Source: Clostridia bacterium | Lineage (GTDB): Bacteria > Bacillota_A > Clostridia > Oscillospirales > CAG-272 | Direction: 5' to 3' | Length of the DNA: 8,000 nucleotides | Assembly (NCBI GenBank): GCA_017462445.1 | Contig: JAFTRB010000066.1 | Span: forward strand, 1 to 8,000 | Shown here: piece after piece, positions 7,501 to 8,000 of the stretch | Position numbering within the stretch: position 1 is the first letter of the stretch | Layout of the letters: every line of letters begins with the position of its first letter | Notes under the pieces: model-generated | Database searches by the model: none | What the model was told of the DNA's origin: nothing | What the model saw: the letters and a program-made list of their open reading frames with translations, nothing else | Position numbers and translations under genes: made by a program

Positions 7501-7813
7501 GGGCTGTACCACCCTTCGTCGGGTTAGCCTTAACGAGGGGGTAGCCACAATCGGTCAGGACTGCGTTGTCTCTTGTACCAACCTCGCCGAGGTAAATTTA
7601 CCGATGAGCCTTACCAAAATCGATCATGGCGCCTTCAGGGGTTGCTCCTCGCTTGTCTCGGTTAATTTTGTCGCTACAGACGGTTGGGAGCATAAGAGCT
7701 CCGGCACCCCCGAGACATATTTCACCCTCACTCCCGAGCAGGTAGCGGACAGTGCCTTCATGGCGGAGTTCATCAAGTCGAACAGCTCCTTCCTGTTCAG
7801 AAGAGTAGTGTGA
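4592..7813 (+). CDS. Membrane-anchored surface protein with glycine-rich beta repeats, InlB B-repeats and BspA-type LRRs; candidate anti-sigma/sensor
   Basis: This is a 1073-residue protein of unproven function. Residues 1-41 are charged and presumably cytoplasmic. Residues 42-67 form one strong membrane helix without a signal-peptidase site, so the rest should lie outside. In order follow beta repeats (116-334, the clearest copies from 195), a short motif beginning GKSAYDLY and ending in WLFDLVNGNLG (327-357), three InlB-type B-repeats (361-572), and BspA-type leucine-rich repeats (576-1025). A final segment of about 45 residues ends in FLFRRVV. There is no LPXTG or C-terminal membrane helix, so the N-terminal helix is the only visible anchor. 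B-repeats and BspA-type LRRs are common in bacterial adhesins and surface proteins. The 8-nt overlap with a sigma factor gene suggests that the N-terminal tail binds the sigma factor and the ectodomain senses a ligand, as in RsgI-type proteins. A plain adhesin that merely shares the operon is the alternative. Confidence 0.88.
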   Translation: MSDNKIRLLDLFSKIDEAVVDRVGQQRLILAHRVKKFHIFSKQFFAIVGAVAAAILIVISSIFLFLARPEANIYIMSLDYSHTTGDGASVYDINYSDNTQGRLVISNGSAGGVRDVRIDGGEVILTLYTGVDVNIGSNVGTYSPNSTDTISGVNFDRDGNMSLTLLGHHGGSHDVSIGKTPDGKEPNGYTIKSTFVSDEGDLIIIFTSGERINLGRVRGEDGVGIAGMYINDSGELVVTLTDGTVLNLGSIKGEDGIGIADTRLNEKGELVITYTDGVEVNLGSIIGEKGEDGVGIGSITLGDDYELEITLTDGSFLSLGSIRGEEGKSAYDLYCEIYGYSGNEQDWLFDLVNGNLGLKKQYTVSFNSDGGASIPSILVIQGGKLDEPIPPTRVGYSFLGWYVGEEKWVFSGHTVTEDITLTAHWQLVPYQITYNTSGGENPPSNPESYTISTPTFALLGATRPHYRFVGWFTEENGGGERVETVGGGMTGNITLYAHYVPLESYTVTYELNGGKAAVGNPDTVDKDTSFTLLAPTRAGYEFDGWYTDEALTSPITYIAPGTDRDITLYASWSAAFNYTLNDGVIHIQSYRGRATEVVVPAYIDGYKVYSIGPECFYANSTITGITLSPGIERIEENAIYYCSALREIHIPDSVTYIGSSNLGICTSLKDVHLSVNVENRVYGFLEYSAPSRIYVSDVLAFASSGISFAMSSGEANWQLYSGGSLVEELVIPGGTQINGDFCGCASIKSITIEEGVTFSDEMDYGGVFVSMRGLTSVVIKCKSLPRALFAGCRSLTSVSLPDGLTSLPIGLFSGCAALETVALPSALKTIGANAFEGCSSLSAITIPEGVEVIGDRAFMDCISLVSLRIPASVTTLYESAGGECNFARGCTSLVEVTVAPGNTAFKSVDGVLYSFDGATLIMYPAGRTAVSFDIPEGTADIMMSSFLGALYLEEITVPGSGSSIGTGAVMGCTTLRRVSLNEGVATIGQDCVVSCTNLAEVNLPMSLTKIDHGAFRGCSSLVSVNFVATDGWEHKSSGTPETYFTLTPEQVADSAFMAEFIKSNSSFLFRRVV
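4937..5593 (+). repeat. Tandem ~34-residue glycine-rich beta repeats in the surface protein
   Basis: The clearest copies are residues 195-227, 228-261, 262-298 and 299-334. They follow the pattern GEL-x-(I/V)-T-x-TDG-x(3)-(N/S)LG-x-(I/V)-x-GE(D/E)G-(V/I)G. Two weaker copies lie at 116-144 and 153-184, without the GEDG turn. At DNA level the 16-mer AACCTTGGCTCTATCA recurs at 5330-5345 and 5432-5447, one repeat apart, which suggests fairly recent duplication. The third clear copy carries an inserted GEK before GEDG. The GEDG turns recall collagen-like or tail-fibre linkers, but the Gly-X-Y run is too short for a collagen helix. Confidence 0.8.
5672..6307 (+). repeat. Three InlB-type B-repeats (Listeria-Bacteroides repeat) in the surface protein
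   Basis: Residues 361-426, 427-500 and 501-572 each show the family pattern. A YTV-x-(F/Y) strand is followed by an N-x-GG turn, then P-T-R-x-G-Y-x-F-x-G-W-(Y/F), and the repeat closes with DITLTAHW-like residues (ITLTAHW, ITLYAHY, ITLYASW). The second copy is the most divergent (ATRPHYRFVGWF). In other proteins these small beta-grasp-like modules act as spacers or binding modules on the cell surface. Confidence 0.9.
6317..7666 (+). repeat. BspA-type leucine-rich repeat region (LRR_5-like) in the surface protein
   Basis: Residues 576-1025 hold repeats of the pattern IP-x(2)-V-x-x-IG-x-x-AF-x-GC-x-x-L-x-x-(I/V). Examples are IPEGVEVIGDRAFMDC, LPSALKTIGANAFEGC and LPMSLTKIDHGAFRGC. The family's interruption module is also present: VDGVLYSFDG followed by LIMYPAG (908-926). 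Residues about 675-735 depart from the pattern and split the array into a short first block and a longer second block. Confidence 0.88.
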
Positions 7814-7893
7814 GTCTTGTGGGCTGTCTGCCACTGTCATCATTATCTGAAAAATAAAGAAAGGGGCTGCTTCATTTAGGCATAACCGAAAAA

Positions 7894-7945
7894 GAGCGAA
7901 GATGTCGAAAAACGCGGCATCTTCGCTCAAAATTTTATATTTTTA
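7894..7945. terminator. Strong intrinsic terminator after the sigma operon, possibly bidirectional
   Basis: GAGCGAAGATG (7894-7904) pairs perfectly with CATCTTCGCTC (7918-7928). TCG/CGG extends the stem to 14 bp with one G-U and a 7-nt loop. AAAATTTTATATTTTT follows on the plus strand. On the minus strand the stem is followed by TTTTTCGG, so it could also end a leftward transcript entering from the right. It lies 80 nt after the surface protein stop. Confidence 0.85.
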
Positions 7946-7973
7946 GTTTTCTTATTATTAGTTTTCTAAGGTT

Positions 7974-8000
7974 GAAATTCTACGAATTTCTTCTTTTTTA
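7974..8000 (+). terminator. Small AT-rich hairpin with T-run at the window end
   Basis: GAAATTC (7974-7980) and GAATTTC (7984-7990) form a perfect 7-bp stem around TAC, followed by TTCTTTTTTA. The stem is AT-rich and weak. It could be a back-up terminator or part of the next gene's control region, which lies outside the window. Just before it, TTAGTTTTCT is repeated directly at 7943-7952 and 7958-7967. Confidence 0.35.

Noticed and set aside
7814..7893. Possible small gene or RNA between the surface protein stop and the terminator
   Set aside because: The 80 nt hold no frame with a ribosome site and no clear fold apart from the terminator that follows; best read as 3' untranslated region.
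7598..7930. 110-codon minus-strand frame over the end of the surface protein gene
   Set aside because: Its beginning lies in the terminator hairpin and the rest is antisense to conserved coding sequence; no start signal.
1..8000. CRISPR, tRNA/rRNA, IS or phage elements
   Set aside because: No spaced identical repeats, cloverleaf sequences, transposase or integrase motifs were seen on either strand.

Overview
The window looks like chromosomal DNA of an anaerobic Firmicute of class Clostridia, probably from a gut-type habitat. The TypA fragment has clostridial sequence features. The glutamate dehydrogenase closely resembles, from memory, the Clostridium symbiosum enzyme. The sigma factor belongs to an ECF-like type common in Clostridia. 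Most genes have strong Shine-Dalgarno sites, and the promoters and hairpin-plus-T-run terminators are of Gram-positive type. I see no phage, IS, CRISPR, tRNA or rRNA.

Layout. 1-720 (+) is the 3' part of typA (BipA), cut by the window edge. It converges on an oligosaccharide flippase gene (786-2231, -), and the two share one bidirectional terminator at 745-785. A 228-bp divergent intergenic region follows, with several TTGCA/TGCAA motifs and a near-consensus promoter. That promoter drives gdhA (2460-3809, +), which ends in its own terminator. A second promoter, overlapped by an inverted repeat, precedes a two-gene operon: an ECF-type sigma factor (4009-4599, GTG start) and, overlapping it by 8 nt, a 1073-residue membrane-anchored surface protein (4592-7813). 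A strong 14-bp hairpin terminator closes the operon, and the last 60 bases are AT-rich with a second small hairpin.

The first three genes are separate units: ribosome-associated stress GTPase, envelope glycan export, and nitrogen/amino-acid metabolism. The part most worth attention is the sigma/surface-protein operon. The large protein has a short cytoplasmic N-terminus, one membrane helix, and a long outside part made of about 34-residue glycine-rich beta repeats, three InlB-type B-repeats and BspA-type leucine-rich repeats. There is no separate anti-sigma gene between or directly behind the two. I therefore infer, without proof, that the surface protein's cytoplasmic tail may hold the sigma factor. 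If so, the pair would be an outside-sensing module comparable in layout to SigI/RsgI, with an adhesin-like sensor.
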